Positions 10,235 through 16,996 of a stretch of 34,155 nucleotides of DNA are shown one piece after another. The position numbers were made by a program, and so were the translations under genes. Source of the DNA: an uncultured Pelagibacteraceae bacterium (GTDB taxonomy: Bacteria > Pseudomonadota > Alphaproteobacteria > Pelagibacterales > Pelagibacteraceae); contig CACLRF010000010.1 in the NCBI GenBank assembly GCA_902609235.1, positions 1 through 34,155 on the forward strand, read 5' to 3'. Below the pieces are notes generated by a model. It searched no databases. It was given only the letters and a program-made list of their open reading frames with translations, and was not told the DNA's origin. Position 1 is the stretch's first letter, and the number at the start of each line of letters is the position of its first letter.

Positions 10235-10263
10235 GTAGGGGGCGTTCTGTTGCCAGGTGCCCC
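10235..10263 (-). repeat. detached copy of the tmRNA gene 3' end (left outer direct repeat)
   Basis: This 29-base element is the same as 12724-12751 apart from one extra G in a G run. On the minus strand it reads GGGGCACCTGGCAACAG and then a GCCCC closing stem, the conserved 3' end of the alphaproteobacterial coding piece of tmRNA. No tmRNA body is attached: just upstream on the minus strand the similarity fades after a few bases. On the other side comes a T-rich run derived from the end of ppdK, as in an intrinsic terminator. I read it as the original tmRNA 3' end, displaced by insertion of the intervening DNA. Confidence 0.85.
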
Positions 10264-10330
10264 GAACTTTGTTTCAATAATCCTTATATTGCAACAATCA
10301 GCAATAATCAAATCACACAAATTACAGAAT

Positions 10331-10353
10331 AATGCCGACCATAGGCCGACCAA
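10331..10353 (+). repeat. inner 23-bp direct repeat, left copy
   Basis: This 23-base sequence recurs at 12648-12670 with a single mismatch (T versus C at its twelfth base). Each copy contains two tandem GCCGACCA units separated by three bases. It is GC-rich for this chromosome. The two copies bracket the four-gene cassette tightly: this one ends 43 bases before the first start codon, and the other begins inside the last stop codon. It may be a recombinase binding site or an element end; no function is shown by the sequence. Confidence 0.75.
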
Positions 10354-10364
10354 AAATCTGGTCG
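10347..10364. other. hairpin/inverted repeat at the cassette's left end
   Basis: CGACCA, a six-base loop (aaaatc) and TGGTCG form a perfect six-base-pair stem that reuses the end of the left inner repeat. The right inner repeat is not followed by such an arm, so this is unique to the left end. It could be a recombination site arm or simply a transcript hairpin before the first cassette gene. Confidence 0.5.
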
Positions 10365-10396
10365 TCACAGGGTATAGGATTTGATAACCTTTGATC

Positions 10397-11794
10397 ATGG
10401 ATCCATTAAAGTTTGTTAAAGATAACACCTATGGAATTAATAAGTTAAATATTCCACCTGATCAGAAAGTTGATAAATTACTTGTAAGATTTTCAGGTAT
10501 ATGTGCAGCAGTTGCTGTTCAACCAATACCATTTGCAGATATTTTTATTTTAACACCAATACAACTTTATATGGGAACTCTTATTGCAGAGGCAAGAGGA
10601 TACAAATTTTCTATGTCTCAAATTTGTAAAGAAATTTTAGGCCTAATTGGATTAGCTTACTTGGCACAACAAACTGCAATAGGTTTGTATAAGACTGTCT
10701 TACCCTTTTTAGGTGCGATAACAACTATACCTTTAGTGTTTGTTCTAACTTATGCAATTGGGAAAGTAATGAATTACTACTTTGTGGCTAAAACTGAGGG
10801 AAAAAAAATTACTAAAGAAGATTTAATTAAGGCGTTTAAGCAAGCCAGAAAAGATGCAAAGAAAAATTTTAGCAAGGATGAGATTAAAAAGAAAACAAAT
10901 GAAGCAAGAGAAGAAATGAAAAATTACAAACCTAAAGCAAAAGAGTTTGTACAAAAAAATATTGATGAATTAGCAGTAATATCAGTTATGCATAAATTGA
11001 GAGGTGGTCAAAAAATAGTAACAGAGGAAGATAATATTATACTTGAAGCAATGATAAGATCATCAAATAAGATAACTGATTTAGACAGCGCTATTGAATT
11101 TGCAAAAATAACAGCCGCAAAAGGGACAGAATCCTTAATGGGAGCTGCAAATAATATAAAAGGAATTGCTCACGAACTAATTTATGTAAAAACTGAAAAC
11201 GAGGATGGTGATACTGTTTTTGCATTTATGCCTGAAGATACCAACAATCCCCAGTTTGATGTTCTGACTATAAATTTAGAAACAGGTGAACAAAAGTGGG
11301 AGCAGTTAAAAACAACATTAAATTCAGATCATATAAATAATTGGATTGAAAAATATCCTGGGTCTGAGGGTAGTTTAAAAGTAAATACCGAAATGGCTGA
11401 TAAACTTGGATTCGAAAGCTCAGGAGTAAGCGATAAAGAGCTGTCTGTGAATGTTGATAAATTTCTCGATAAACTGATAGAAATGGATCAGAGCACTTTA
11501 TCTAAAATTGTTGAGACATCACCTCCACTTACAATTATTGCTGCATCGTTTGTAGTTTATGGATTACATAAAAGATATAAAAAAAAAGAAATCTCAAAAA
11601 AACAATTTATATATATGTCAGCAAAAATAACTGGAATTAAAGCAGCAAAAATAATCATGTTATTATCGGTGTTAGCACTTCCAGTAGTAGGACAAGTCGT
11701 TGGTGTCTATCTTATTGCTTCACTAATGTTTTCTGTAATAGGAATATTTGAGATAAAAGAAGAAAAATTATTATTACCAGCACCAGTCAAATGA
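10397..11794 (+). CDS. unknown membrane protein: DUF697-like N-terminus, possible PD-(D/E)XK-like middle, C-terminal membrane segment
   Basis: I do not recognise this 465-residue protein as a named gene. Residues 31-129 are hydrophobic, with AVAVQPIPFADIFILTPIQ and TYAIGKVMNYYF, a pattern like the DUF697 membrane domain. Residues 134-185 are a highly charged, probably coiled helix. The soluble middle (about 235-360) has Glu260, FDV with Asp288, and QLK with Lys305, followed by SSGVSDKEL. The spacing E...D...QxK resembles the core of PD-(D/E)XK nuclease folds, but this is inference from motif shape. Residues 375-392 and 415-451 look like membrane segments. The ATG at 10397 is preferred over a TTG at 10391; no clear ribosome site is seen. 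It is the first gene of a coupled four-gene cassette inserted beside the tmRNA gene. Confidence 0.72.
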   Translation: MDPLKFVKDNTYGINKLNIPPDQKVDKLLVRFSGICAAVAVQPIPFADIFILTPIQLYMGTLIAEARGYKFSMSQICKEILGLIGLAYLAQQTAIGLYKTVLPFLGAITTIPLVFVLTYAIGKVMNYYFVAKTEGKKITKEDLIKAFKQARKDAKKNFSKDEIKKKTNEAREEMKNYKPKAKEFVQKNIDELAVISVMHKLRGGQKIVTEEDNIILEAMIRSSNKITDLDSAIEFAKITAAKGTESLMGAANNIKGIAHELIYVKTENEDGDTVFAFMPEDTNNPQFDVLTINLETGEQKWEQLKTTLNSDHINNWIEKYPGSEGSLKVNTEMADKLGFESSGVSDKELSVNVDKFLDKLIEMDQSTLSKIVETSPPLTIIAASFVVYGLHKRYKKKEISKKQFIYMSAKITGIKAAKIIMLLSVLALPVVGQVVGVYLIASLMFSVIGIFEIKEEKLLLPAPVK

Positions 11795-11853
11795 TTGAAG
11801 CGTTAATCATTGTGGAATTAACTTTTTCAGTATGGTATTTTGCAAATAAATAA
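11791..11853 (+). CDS. 20-residue hydrophobic micro-ORF, coupled to both neighbours
   Basis: This small frame starts at an ATG overlapping the preceding stop (ATGA) and ends with a TAA that shares one base with the next start (TAATG). The product begins MIEALIIVELTFSVWYF and ends ANK, one hydrophobic helix long enough to cross or lie in a membrane. Coding potential cannot be shown for so short a frame. However, the two exact overlaps fill the only gap in an otherwise completely coupled operon, which would be a notable coincidence for a chance frame. Role unknown; it could be a membrane peptide or just a translational relay. Confidence 0.5.
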   Translation: MIEALIIVELTFSVWYFANK

Positions 11854-12041
11854 TGGAAACTTGGCAAATAATATTAGCAATAATTATAGTTGGTCTATCA
11901 ATCGTTATGCCAATTTATTATTCATATAAAAAGAAGAAATTAGCTCAGCAATTAAAAGAAGGAAGAGAAGTTACTGAGAGAGAAAAGATTAGGGTTTATA
12001 TGGATAATATAAATCAGAAGTTTAGAGATAAGCATAAATGA
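11853..12041 (+). CDS. small single-span membrane protein, unknown
   Basis: This 62-residue protein has one N-terminal membrane helix (about residues 5-24, IILAIIIVGLSIVMPIYYSY). A positively charged tail follows (KKKKLAQQLKEG ... REKIRVYMDNINQKFRDKHK), which by the positive-inside rule should lie in the cytoplasm and looks helical. It resembles the many short accessory membrane proteins of unknown role. It is coupled upstream to the micro-ORF (TAATG) and downstream to the secreted protein gene (ATGA), so it is probably part of the same envelope-located assembly. Confidence 0.65.
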   Translation: METWQIILAIIIVGLSIVMPIYYSYKKKKLAQQLKEGREVTEREKIRVYMDNINQKFRDKHK

Positions 12042-12649
12042 AAAAACTTTTAGGGGCTATGGTTTTGGGATTATTTGCAAGTTTTAATAACTCAATTGCA
12101 GATCATACTAATGAACACACTATAACTGTTAGTTGCCAGGTAGCTGTAGGACATTCAAGAGGTACAGAAGATATTGGGCCAGTTGACATTAAATTTAATA
12201 AAAAAGATGTACGTATCAGCTGGATGGGAGATATTTCTAAAATTGTAAAATTGCAAAATTTAAGACCTGGTTCTTCATACTTCTCGGTAAAAAAAATATT
12301 TGATAATTATAGAAATGGAAAAAAAACAGATAACTACATGGATTTTTATAAAAAGTATCAACCAGTCTCGTTTATAAATTATGCCATGAGACCTTACAAA
12401 AATATTAGCACAACGGATAGTACTTTAGTCGCATTATCAGAAAAGTATCAAGATGAAGATCCTTTGTTAAGAGATTTATCCTTAATCATTTATTTAAACA
12501 GAGTTGAAGCAGTAGGTCGGATGATACTAAGAATGGAATATAATAAAAATATTAGATATCCAGTGATGAACTATAGTGATGGAACTAAATACTTCGAGCT
12601 ACAAACTTATTTGCTTGAGTATTGCAAATTAAAGAAGAAAAAGTTTTAA
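12038..12649 (+). CDS. secreted (periplasmic) protein of unknown function
   Basis: This 203-residue protein has a convincing Sec signal peptide: MKK, then a hydrophobic core LLGAMVLGLFASF, with likely cleavage after the A of NNSIA near residue 21. There is no lipobox. The mature part has two cysteines, Cys33 and Cys196, near its two ends, which could form a disulfide joining N- and C-terminus. It has no motif I know, and it ends in a lysine-rich tail (KLKKKKF). It overlaps the previous gene by four bases (ATGA) and its stop codon runs into the right inner repeat. Context suggests it works with the three membrane proteins before it. Confidence 0.7.
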   Translation: MKKLLGAMVLGLFASFNNSIADHTNEHTITVSCQVAVGHSRGTEDIGPVDIKFNKKDVRISWMGDISKIVKLQNLRPGSSYFSVKKIFDNYRNGKKTDNYMDFYKKYQPVSFINYAMRPYKNISTTDSTLVALSEKYQDEDPLLRDLSLIIYLNRVEAVGRMILRMEYNKNIRYPVMNYSDGTKYFELQTYLLEYCKLKKKKF

Positions 12650-12670
12650 TGCCGACCACAGGCCGACCAA
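12648..12670 (+). repeat. inner 23-bp direct repeat, right copy
   Basis: This copy is identical to 10331-10353 except for one base, in the same orientation, again with two GCCGACCA units three bases apart. It begins within the stop codon of the last cassette gene. Fifty-three bases separate it from the right outer (tmRNA tail) repeat, against 67 on the left side; those two spacers are not alike. Confidence 0.75.
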
Positions 12671-12723
12671 CTCAGTTGTATTTTTCAAATAACGTTGATA
12701 CTGCAAACTAAATTAACAAATGA

Positions 12724-12751
12724 GTAGGGGCGTTCTGTTGCCAGGTGCCCC
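12724..12751 (-). repeat. tmRNA 3' end, right outer direct repeat (functional copy)
   Basis: This is the true 3' end of the tmRNA gene (minus strand), including the GGGGC (12747-12751 complement) and GCCCC (12727-12731 complement) closing stem. Twenty-eight of 29 aligned positions agree with 10235-10263. The intact copy is the one next to the tag-coding body, and the displaced one abuts ppdK, as expected when DNA enters at the 3' end of an RNA gene and brings its own copy of that end. Confidence 0.85.
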
Positions 12752-12984
12752 AGACCCCGTTTGCTTAATTAACTAAGTTAATTAGGCAGCAAGTGCGTAA
12801 CTTTCGTTAGCAATTATAAATTAGCCCGTTACGGTGGAACAATCCCGAACGAAAGAATAGCCTTTAGTCACCCGTCGAATCTAGTTCACCCCCATAAGTT
12901 GTAATGGTGGAGGTGGTGGGTACTGCCCCCACGTCCGCAATGGTTATTACGAAATTCGTTTATCGTCGTAGTTGGAAAACCAAC
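12725..12984 (-). ncRNA. ssrA: tmRNA, two-piece (circularly permuted), tag ANESYALAA
   Basis: tmRNA rescues stalled ribosomes and tags the product for proteolysis. On the minus strand the acceptor piece comes first. It has a T-arm (stem GTGGG/CCCAC, 12916-12932), then CACCTCC (12909-12915), the discriminator A and CCA (12905-12907). After only 11 bases the coding piece starts at 12893 with GGGGGTGAACTAGATTCGAC, the typical tmRNA 5' end. GGGGGTG pairs with CACCTCC over seven base pairs with G-U at position 3, the alanine identity element. The tag frame runs from the resume codon GCT at 12811 to TAA at 12782 and encodes ANESYALAA. The 3' hairpin is at 12727-12751. The permuted order is the known alphaproteobacterial form. 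The transcript ends are inferred: the 5' end is placed at a GTTGG/CCAAC hairpin (12971-12984). Confidence 0.93.
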
Positions 12985-12990
12985 ATTATT

Positions 12991-13018
12991 AATATAAAAG
13001 TAATTACAACAGATTCAA
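12991..13018 (-). promoter_or_regulatory. putative promoter of the tmRNA gene
   Basis: Reading the minus strand, TTGAAT (13018-13013) and TATATT (12996-12991) are 16 bases apart. The expected start near 12984 coincides with the outer base of the GTTGG-TTTT-CCAAC hairpin at the head of the acceptor piece. The site lies in the short gap between the tmRNA gene and thyX, so the divergent thyX promoter must overlap it (a TATAAA at 12993-12998 on the plus strand is a candidate -10). Confidence 0.5.
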
Positions 13019-13026
13019 TAACAATC

Positions 13027-13974
13027 ATGAAATTAACTAAGGAACAACATGAGGAAATAAAAAATCAACAATCTCAAAGTAATCAAACAAAAAGAGTTAC
13101 TGCTCCTGAGCTTGAAAAAATACTATATGAAGCAATTCCAGCGCTGGATCATGGTTTTGTAAGAGTTGTTGATTATATGGGTGATGACACATCCATAGTT
13201 CAATCAGCAAGAGTATCGTACGGAAAAGGAACCAAACAAGTTTCAACTGACAAAGGTTTAATAAAATATTTGATGAGGCATTGGCACAGCACTCCATTCG
13301 AAATGTGTGAAATTAAATATCATGTTAAGCTTCCAATATTTATTGCAAGACAATGGATTAGACATAGAACTGCAAATGTTAATGAATATTCTGCTAGATA
13401 TTCAATTTTAGACAAAGAATTTTATTTGCCATCACAAGAAAATTTAGCTGCTCAATCAACTAGTAACCGACAGGGTAGAGGAGATGTCTTAGAAGGACAA
13501 CAGGCAGAGGAAGTTTTGGAACTTTTAAAAAGTGATGCAGAGAGAACTTATGATAATTATGAGACTATGCTCAATGAAAAATTTGATGGATCAACTATTG
13601 ACGAAAACAAAAAAGGCTTAGCGAGAGAACTTGCAAGAATGAATTTAACACTAAATACCTATACTCAATGGTACTGGAAAACTGATTTATTAAACTTAAT
13701 GAATTTTTTAAGATTAAGAGCTGATAGTCATGCTCAATATGAAATTAGAGTTTATGCCGACATAATGCTGGATACCGTAAAAAAGTGGGTTCCCACAACT
13801 TATGATGCTTTTATGGATTATAGAGTTGGTGGCACTGAGGTTTCTGCAAAAGGAAAGTTAATTATTCAAAAACTCATTAAAGGTGAGAACGTAGATGTTG
13901 AAAGTTCTGGCCTGTCTAAAAGAGAGTGGAATGAATTAATGACTGCTTTTGATCTTAAAGATAAGTTGATTTAA
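13027..13974 (+). CDS. thyX: flavin-dependent thymidylate synthase
   Basis: ThyX methylates dUMP to dTMP with methylenetetrahydrofolate, FAD and NADPH, replacing ThyA. The signature RHR-x7-S is present as [11 protein letters not shown] at residues 112-122, followed by ARYS. Substrate-site stretches such as [11 protein letters not shown] (83-93) and [21 protein letters not shown] also fit. The 315-residue form starting at the ATG at 13027 is preferred: the same frame stays open back to 12904, but that extension lies inside the tmRNA gene and encodes nothing conserved. The protein is longer than many ThyX (about 220-250), with a lysine-rich C-terminal extension after the core and about 40 extra N-terminal residues. 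Its 3' end overlaps the convergent mrp gene by 20 bases. Confidence 0.94.
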   Translation: MKLTKEQHEEIKNQQSQSNQTKRVTAPELEKILYEAIPALDHGFVRVVDYMGDDTSIVQSARVSYGKGTKQVSTDKGLIKYLMRHWHSTPFEMCEIKYHVKLPIFIARQWIRHRTANVNEYSARYSILDKEFYLPSQENLAAQSTSNRQGRGDVLEGQQAEEVLELLKSDAERTYDNYETMLNEKFDGSTIDENKKGLARELARMNLTLNTYTQWYWKTDLLNLMNFLRLRADSHAQYEIRVYADIMLDTVKKWVPTTYDAFMDYRVGGTEVSAKGKLIIQKLIKGENVDVESSGLSKREWNELMTAFDLKDKLI

Positions 13975-14779
13975 TTTTTTCAGCAAAATTTAAATATATT
14001 TTAGAAATTTCATGTTGTGGGTTACTTTCAACAATTGGCTTTCCTTCGTCTCCATTTTTACCGATTTCTGAATTAATTGGAATCTCACCTAAAAATTCTT
14101 TTTTAAATTCCTCCGCAGTTTTTTTAACTCCACCTTCTCCAAAAATTTTATATTTTTTTCCATCGTCTCCAATAAAAAAACTCATGTTATCAACTAAACC
14201 CAAAATCTTAACACCAAGTTTATCAAACATTTTAATTCCTCTTTTAACGTCTAAAAGAGCTACTTCTTGAGGAGTACTTACAATTATTGCACCATCCATT
14301 TTTATTTCTTGAGAAAATGTAAGTTGAGTATCGCCAGTTCCTGGAGGCATATCAACGATAATAAAATCTAAATCTTTCCAATTTACTTTCTGAGTAAACG
14401 TTTTAATAGCACTTGTTACCATAGGACCACGCCATATCATTGGAGTTTGTTGATCAGCTAAAAAACCAATAGACATACATTGAATCCCATATTTGCTTAT
14501 TGGATCTAATTTTTGGCCATCACTTTTTGGTTTTTCATTAATATCAAACATCTTTGGAATAGATGGACCATAAATGTCTGCATCTAAAAGACCCACTTTG
14601 CATCCAATTTTCTTTAGCGCTAAAGCAAGATTCGTTGCAAATGTAGATTTACCAACACCCCCTTTTGCACTAGAGATTGCAATTGTAAACTTAGTTCCAA
14701 GAATAGGATTTTTAGTGAATTTTCTAGGCTCTAACTTACTTTTCATTGCGGCACTAAGTTCAGGTTTTTTATCGGTCAT
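13955..14779 (-). CDS. mrp: Mrp/ApbC-type P-loop ATPase, iron-sulfur cluster carrier
   Basis: Mrp/NBP35-family ATPases bind and hand on Fe-S clusters. The 274-residue protein shows the deviant Walker [11 protein letters not shown] (residues 37-46), the [15 protein letters not shown] switch region, [13 protein letters not shown], and [19 protein letters not shown]. Two things are reduced. There is no N-terminal MIP18/DUF59 domain, only about 30 residues before the P-loop domain. The cysteine pair that many Mrp proteins carry after the NMS motif is absent here ([20 protein letters not shown]), a state I recall from other alphaproteobacterial members. It is divergent from hflK across 51 bases. 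Confidence 0.9.
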   Translation of the reverse strand: MTDKKPELSAAMKSKLEPRKFTKNPILGTKFTIAISSAKGGVGKSTFATNLALALKKIGCKVGLLDADIYGPSIPKMFDINEKPKSDGQKLDPISKYGIQCMSIGFLADQQTPMIWRGPMVTSAIKTFTQKVNWKDLDFIIVDMPPGTGDTQLTFSQEIKMDGAIIVSTPQEVALLDVKRGIKMFDKLGVKILGLVDNMSFFIGDDGKKYKIFGEGGVKKTAEEFKKEFLGEIPINSEIGKNGDEGKPIVESNPQHEISKIYLNFAEKIKSTYL

Positions 14780-14830
14780 AAAAGTATCATTACTTGTTTT
14801 TTATAATAAAGACACTATATACTTTGGCAT
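14780..14830 (+). promoter_or_regulatory. divergent mrp/hflK promoter gap with a TATAAT box
   Basis: The 51-base gap must drive both mrp (minus) and the hflK operon (plus). A perfect TATAAT sits at 14802-14807 on the plus strand, giving a start about 17 bases before the hflK ATG, but no good -35 hexamer is seen at the right distance. A second option is TTGTTT (14794-14799) with TATATA (14816-14821). The choice is unresolved. Confidence 0.3.
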
Positions 14831-15928
14831 ATGTCTGACGATTTTAAAGGTCAAAGTCCATGGGGTACACCTCCAGGAGGCGGAAGTGGAAATGGATCGG
14901 GTAGAGGTCCTACACCACCAAATATCGATGAATTAATTAGAGATCTTCAAGATAAAATTAAAAGATTTTTACCTGGTGGAAAAACTTCAGGAGGAAAATC
15001 AATAAGTTTAATTTTATTGGTTTTAGTTTTTGTATGGTTAGCTAGCGGACTTTATAGAGTACTGCCAGATGAACAAGGTGTAGTATTAAGATTTGGTAAA
15101 TTTATTAAAACAACCCAACCAGGTTTGAATTATCATATTCCTTTTCCAGTTGAAACTGTGCAAACTCCAAAAGTCACTAAGGTAAACCGAATGGATATTG
15201 GTTTTAGATCTGAGAGAGACAGTGGTTTTTCTACAGGTGGTGGAGTTGCTGATGTTCCACAAGAAAGTTTAATGTTAACTGGGGATGAAAATATTGTAAA
15301 TATAGACTTTTCAGTATTTTGGGTAATTAAAGATGCAGGTAATTTTTTATTTAAAATTCAAGACCCTGAAGGTACTGTAAAAGCAGCAGCTGAGACTGCT
15401 ATGAGAGAGGTTATTGCTAAAAGTGATATTCAACCAATCTTGACGGAAGGAAGGTCTAAAATTGAGCTTGAAACTCAAGAAATTATTCAAACAATTTTAG
15501 ATGATTATGAAAGTGGAATTCAAATTACACAAGTTCAAACTCAAAAAGCTGACCCACCTGATCAAGTAATTGATGCATTTAGAGATGTACAGGCTGCAAG
15601 AGCAGATATGGAAAGATCTAAAAACGAGGCTGAAGCTTATGCTAACGATGTGATTCCAAGAGCAAGAGGGGAAGCGCAAAAAATTTTACAAGCTGCAGAA
15701 GCTTATAAAAAAGAAGTTGTTGCAAAAGCTGAGGGTGAAGCAAGCAGATTTATAGCTATCTATAGTGAATATAAGAATGCAAAAGCAGTTACTCAAGAGA
15801 GAATGTATCTAGAGACTATGGAAAAAGTATTAGCTGATATAGATAAAGTAATTATAGAAAAAAATGCAGGTTCAGGTGTAGTTCCATATTTACCTTTACC
15901 TGAACTAAAAAAGAAAGCGACAAATTAA
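14831..15928 (+). CDS. hflK: HflK, SPFH-domain membrane protease modulator
   Basis: HflK forms with HflC a large periplasm-facing complex that modulates the FtsH protease. The 365-residue protein has the usual glycine/proline-rich cytoplasmic N-terminus (residues 8-30), one membrane span (about 57-75, SLILLVLVFVWLASGLY), then the SPFH domain beginning RVLPDEQGVVLRFGKF. A long alanine/glutamate-rich helix follows (about 235-310) with IPRARGEAQKILQAAEAY, typical of HflK. It is the first of five close genes on this strand, one base before hflC. Confidence 0.95.
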   Translation: MSDDFKGQSPWGTPPGGGSGNGSGRGPTPPNIDELIRDLQDKIKRFLPGGKTSGGKSISLILLVLVFVWLASGLYRVLPDEQGVVLRFGKFIKTTQPGLNYHIPFPVETVQTPKVTKVNRMDIGFRSERDSGFSTGGGVADVPQESLMLTGDENIVNIDFSVFWVIKDAGNFLFKIQDPEGTVKAAAETAMREVIAKSDIQPILTEGRSKIELETQEIIQTILDDYESGIQITQVQTQKADPPDQVIDAFRDVQAARADMERSKNEAEAYANDVIPRARGEAQKILQAAEAYKKEVVAKAEGEASRFIAIYSEYKNAKAVTQERMYLETMEKVLADIDKVIIEKNAGSGVVPYLPLPELKKKATN

Positions 15929-15929
15929 G

Positions 15930-16802
15930 ATGAAAGGTGGAAAAATATTAGCAGGAGTATTAGTTGCAATTGGTGTTGTAGCTTTTTTATCAGTAATTAT
16001 AGTTAAAGAGGTTAACCAAGCAATTATTCTTCAATTTGGTGATCCAAAAAGAATTATAATGAAGCCGGGATTGAACTTTAAAATTCCATTTATTCAAAAC
16101 GTAGTTTATTTAGATAAAAGAATTTTAAATTTAGATGCTCCGCCGGAAGAGGTAATTGCATCAGACCAGAAACGTTTAATTGTTGATGCATTTGCAAGAT
16201 TTCAGATTGTGGACCCATTAAAATTTTACATTTCAGTTGGGAATGAGAGAGTTGCAAGATCGAGATTATCAACAATTATAAATTCAAGAATTAGAAATGT
16301 ATTAGGTCAAGAGGAATTACAAACATTATTATCTAAAGACAGATCTAAGCAAATGTCTTTAATTAAAGAAGGCGTTAATAACGAAGCACAAAATTTTGGA
16401 ATAAACATTGTTGATGTAAGAATTAAAAGAGCGGATCTTCCTCAAGCAAACAGTGATGCAATTTATAGAAGAATGCAGACTGAAAGGGAAAGAGAAGCAA
16501 AAGAATTTAGAGCAAAGGGTGCAGAGATGGCAGTTACAATTACATCAACTGCAGACAAAGAAGTTACTGTAATTTTAGCAGATGCTCAAAAACAATCTGA
16601 GATTATGAAAGGGCAAGGTGATGGACAAAGAAATAAAATATTTGCTGACGCCTTTGGTCAAGATCCAGAATTTTTTGCCTTCTACAGAGCTATGCAGGCA
16701 TATGAAAAAGCTCTTATTGGCGGTGAAACTTCTTTAATTTTATCACCTGATAGTGAATTTTTTAAATTTTTTGGAAATATAAAACCTGAAATCCAACAAT
16801 AA
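15930..16802 (+). CDS. hflC: HflC, SPFH-domain membrane protease modulator
   Basis: HflC is the partner of HflK. The 290-residue protein has an N-terminal membrane span (about residues 5-24) and the SPFH domain (EVNQAIILQFGDPKRIIMKPGLNFKIPF). The C-terminal helix includes RADLPQANSDAIYRRMQTEREREAKEFRAKG, and DPEFFAFYRAMQAYEKAL is typical of HflC. Length and order match other proteobacteria. It is separated from hflK by one base and from the DUF2065 gene by seven, so one transcript is likely. Confidence 0.95.
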   Translation: MKGGKILAGVLVAIGVVAFLSVIIVKEVNQAIILQFGDPKRIIMKPGLNFKIPFIQNVVYLDKRILNLDAPPEEVIASDQKRLIVDAFARFQIVDPLKFYISVGNERVARSRLSTIINSRIRNVLGQEELQTLLSKDRSKQMSLIKEGVNNEAQNFGINIVDVRIKRADLPQANSDAIYRRMQTEREREAKEFRAKGAEMAVTITSTADKEVTVILADAQKQSEIMKGQGDGQRNKIFADAFGQDPEFFAFYRAMQAYEKALIGGETSLILSPDSEFFKFFGNIKPEIQQ

Positions 16803-16809
16803 TTCTTAA

Positions 16810-16995
16810 ATGCGTGAGCTAGTTATAGCTTTTGGTCTTTTCTTATTTATTGAAGGAATTTTGTACGCCTTATTTCCAGCAAAAATGAAAAGTATGTTGA
16901 AAAGATTAGAACTTGTTAAAGATAGCCATCTTAGATCAGGTGGACTTATTTTTGCATTGATAGGTTTTATAATTATTTATTTGATTAAGAGCTAA
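16810..16995 (+). CDS. DUF2065 family small membrane protein
   Basis: This 61-residue protein has two predicted membrane helices (about residues 3-20 and 43-59) around a short charged loop (PAKMKSMLKRLELVKDSHLRSGG). Pattern and size match DUF2065 (YjeT-like), which commonly sits next to hflC in proteobacteria; its function is not known. The tight spacing (seven bases after hflC, one base before the protease gene) supports a role connected with membrane protein quality control, but that is context only. Confidence 0.85.
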   Translation: MRELVIAFGLFLFIEGILYALFPAKMKSMLKRLELVKDSHLRSGGLIFALIGFIIIYLIKS

Positions 16996-16996
16996 T

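Noticed and set aside
10235..10300. A second tmRNA gene.
   Set aside because: Only the last ~29 bases match. There is no tag frame, 5' end or acceptor piece nearby, so it is a repeat of the 3' end only.
12904..13026. In-frame N-terminal extension of thyX starting at 12904.
   Set aside because: It lies within the tmRNA acceptor piece and promoter, has no conserved protein sequence, and the ATG at 13027 gives a proper ThyX N-terminus.
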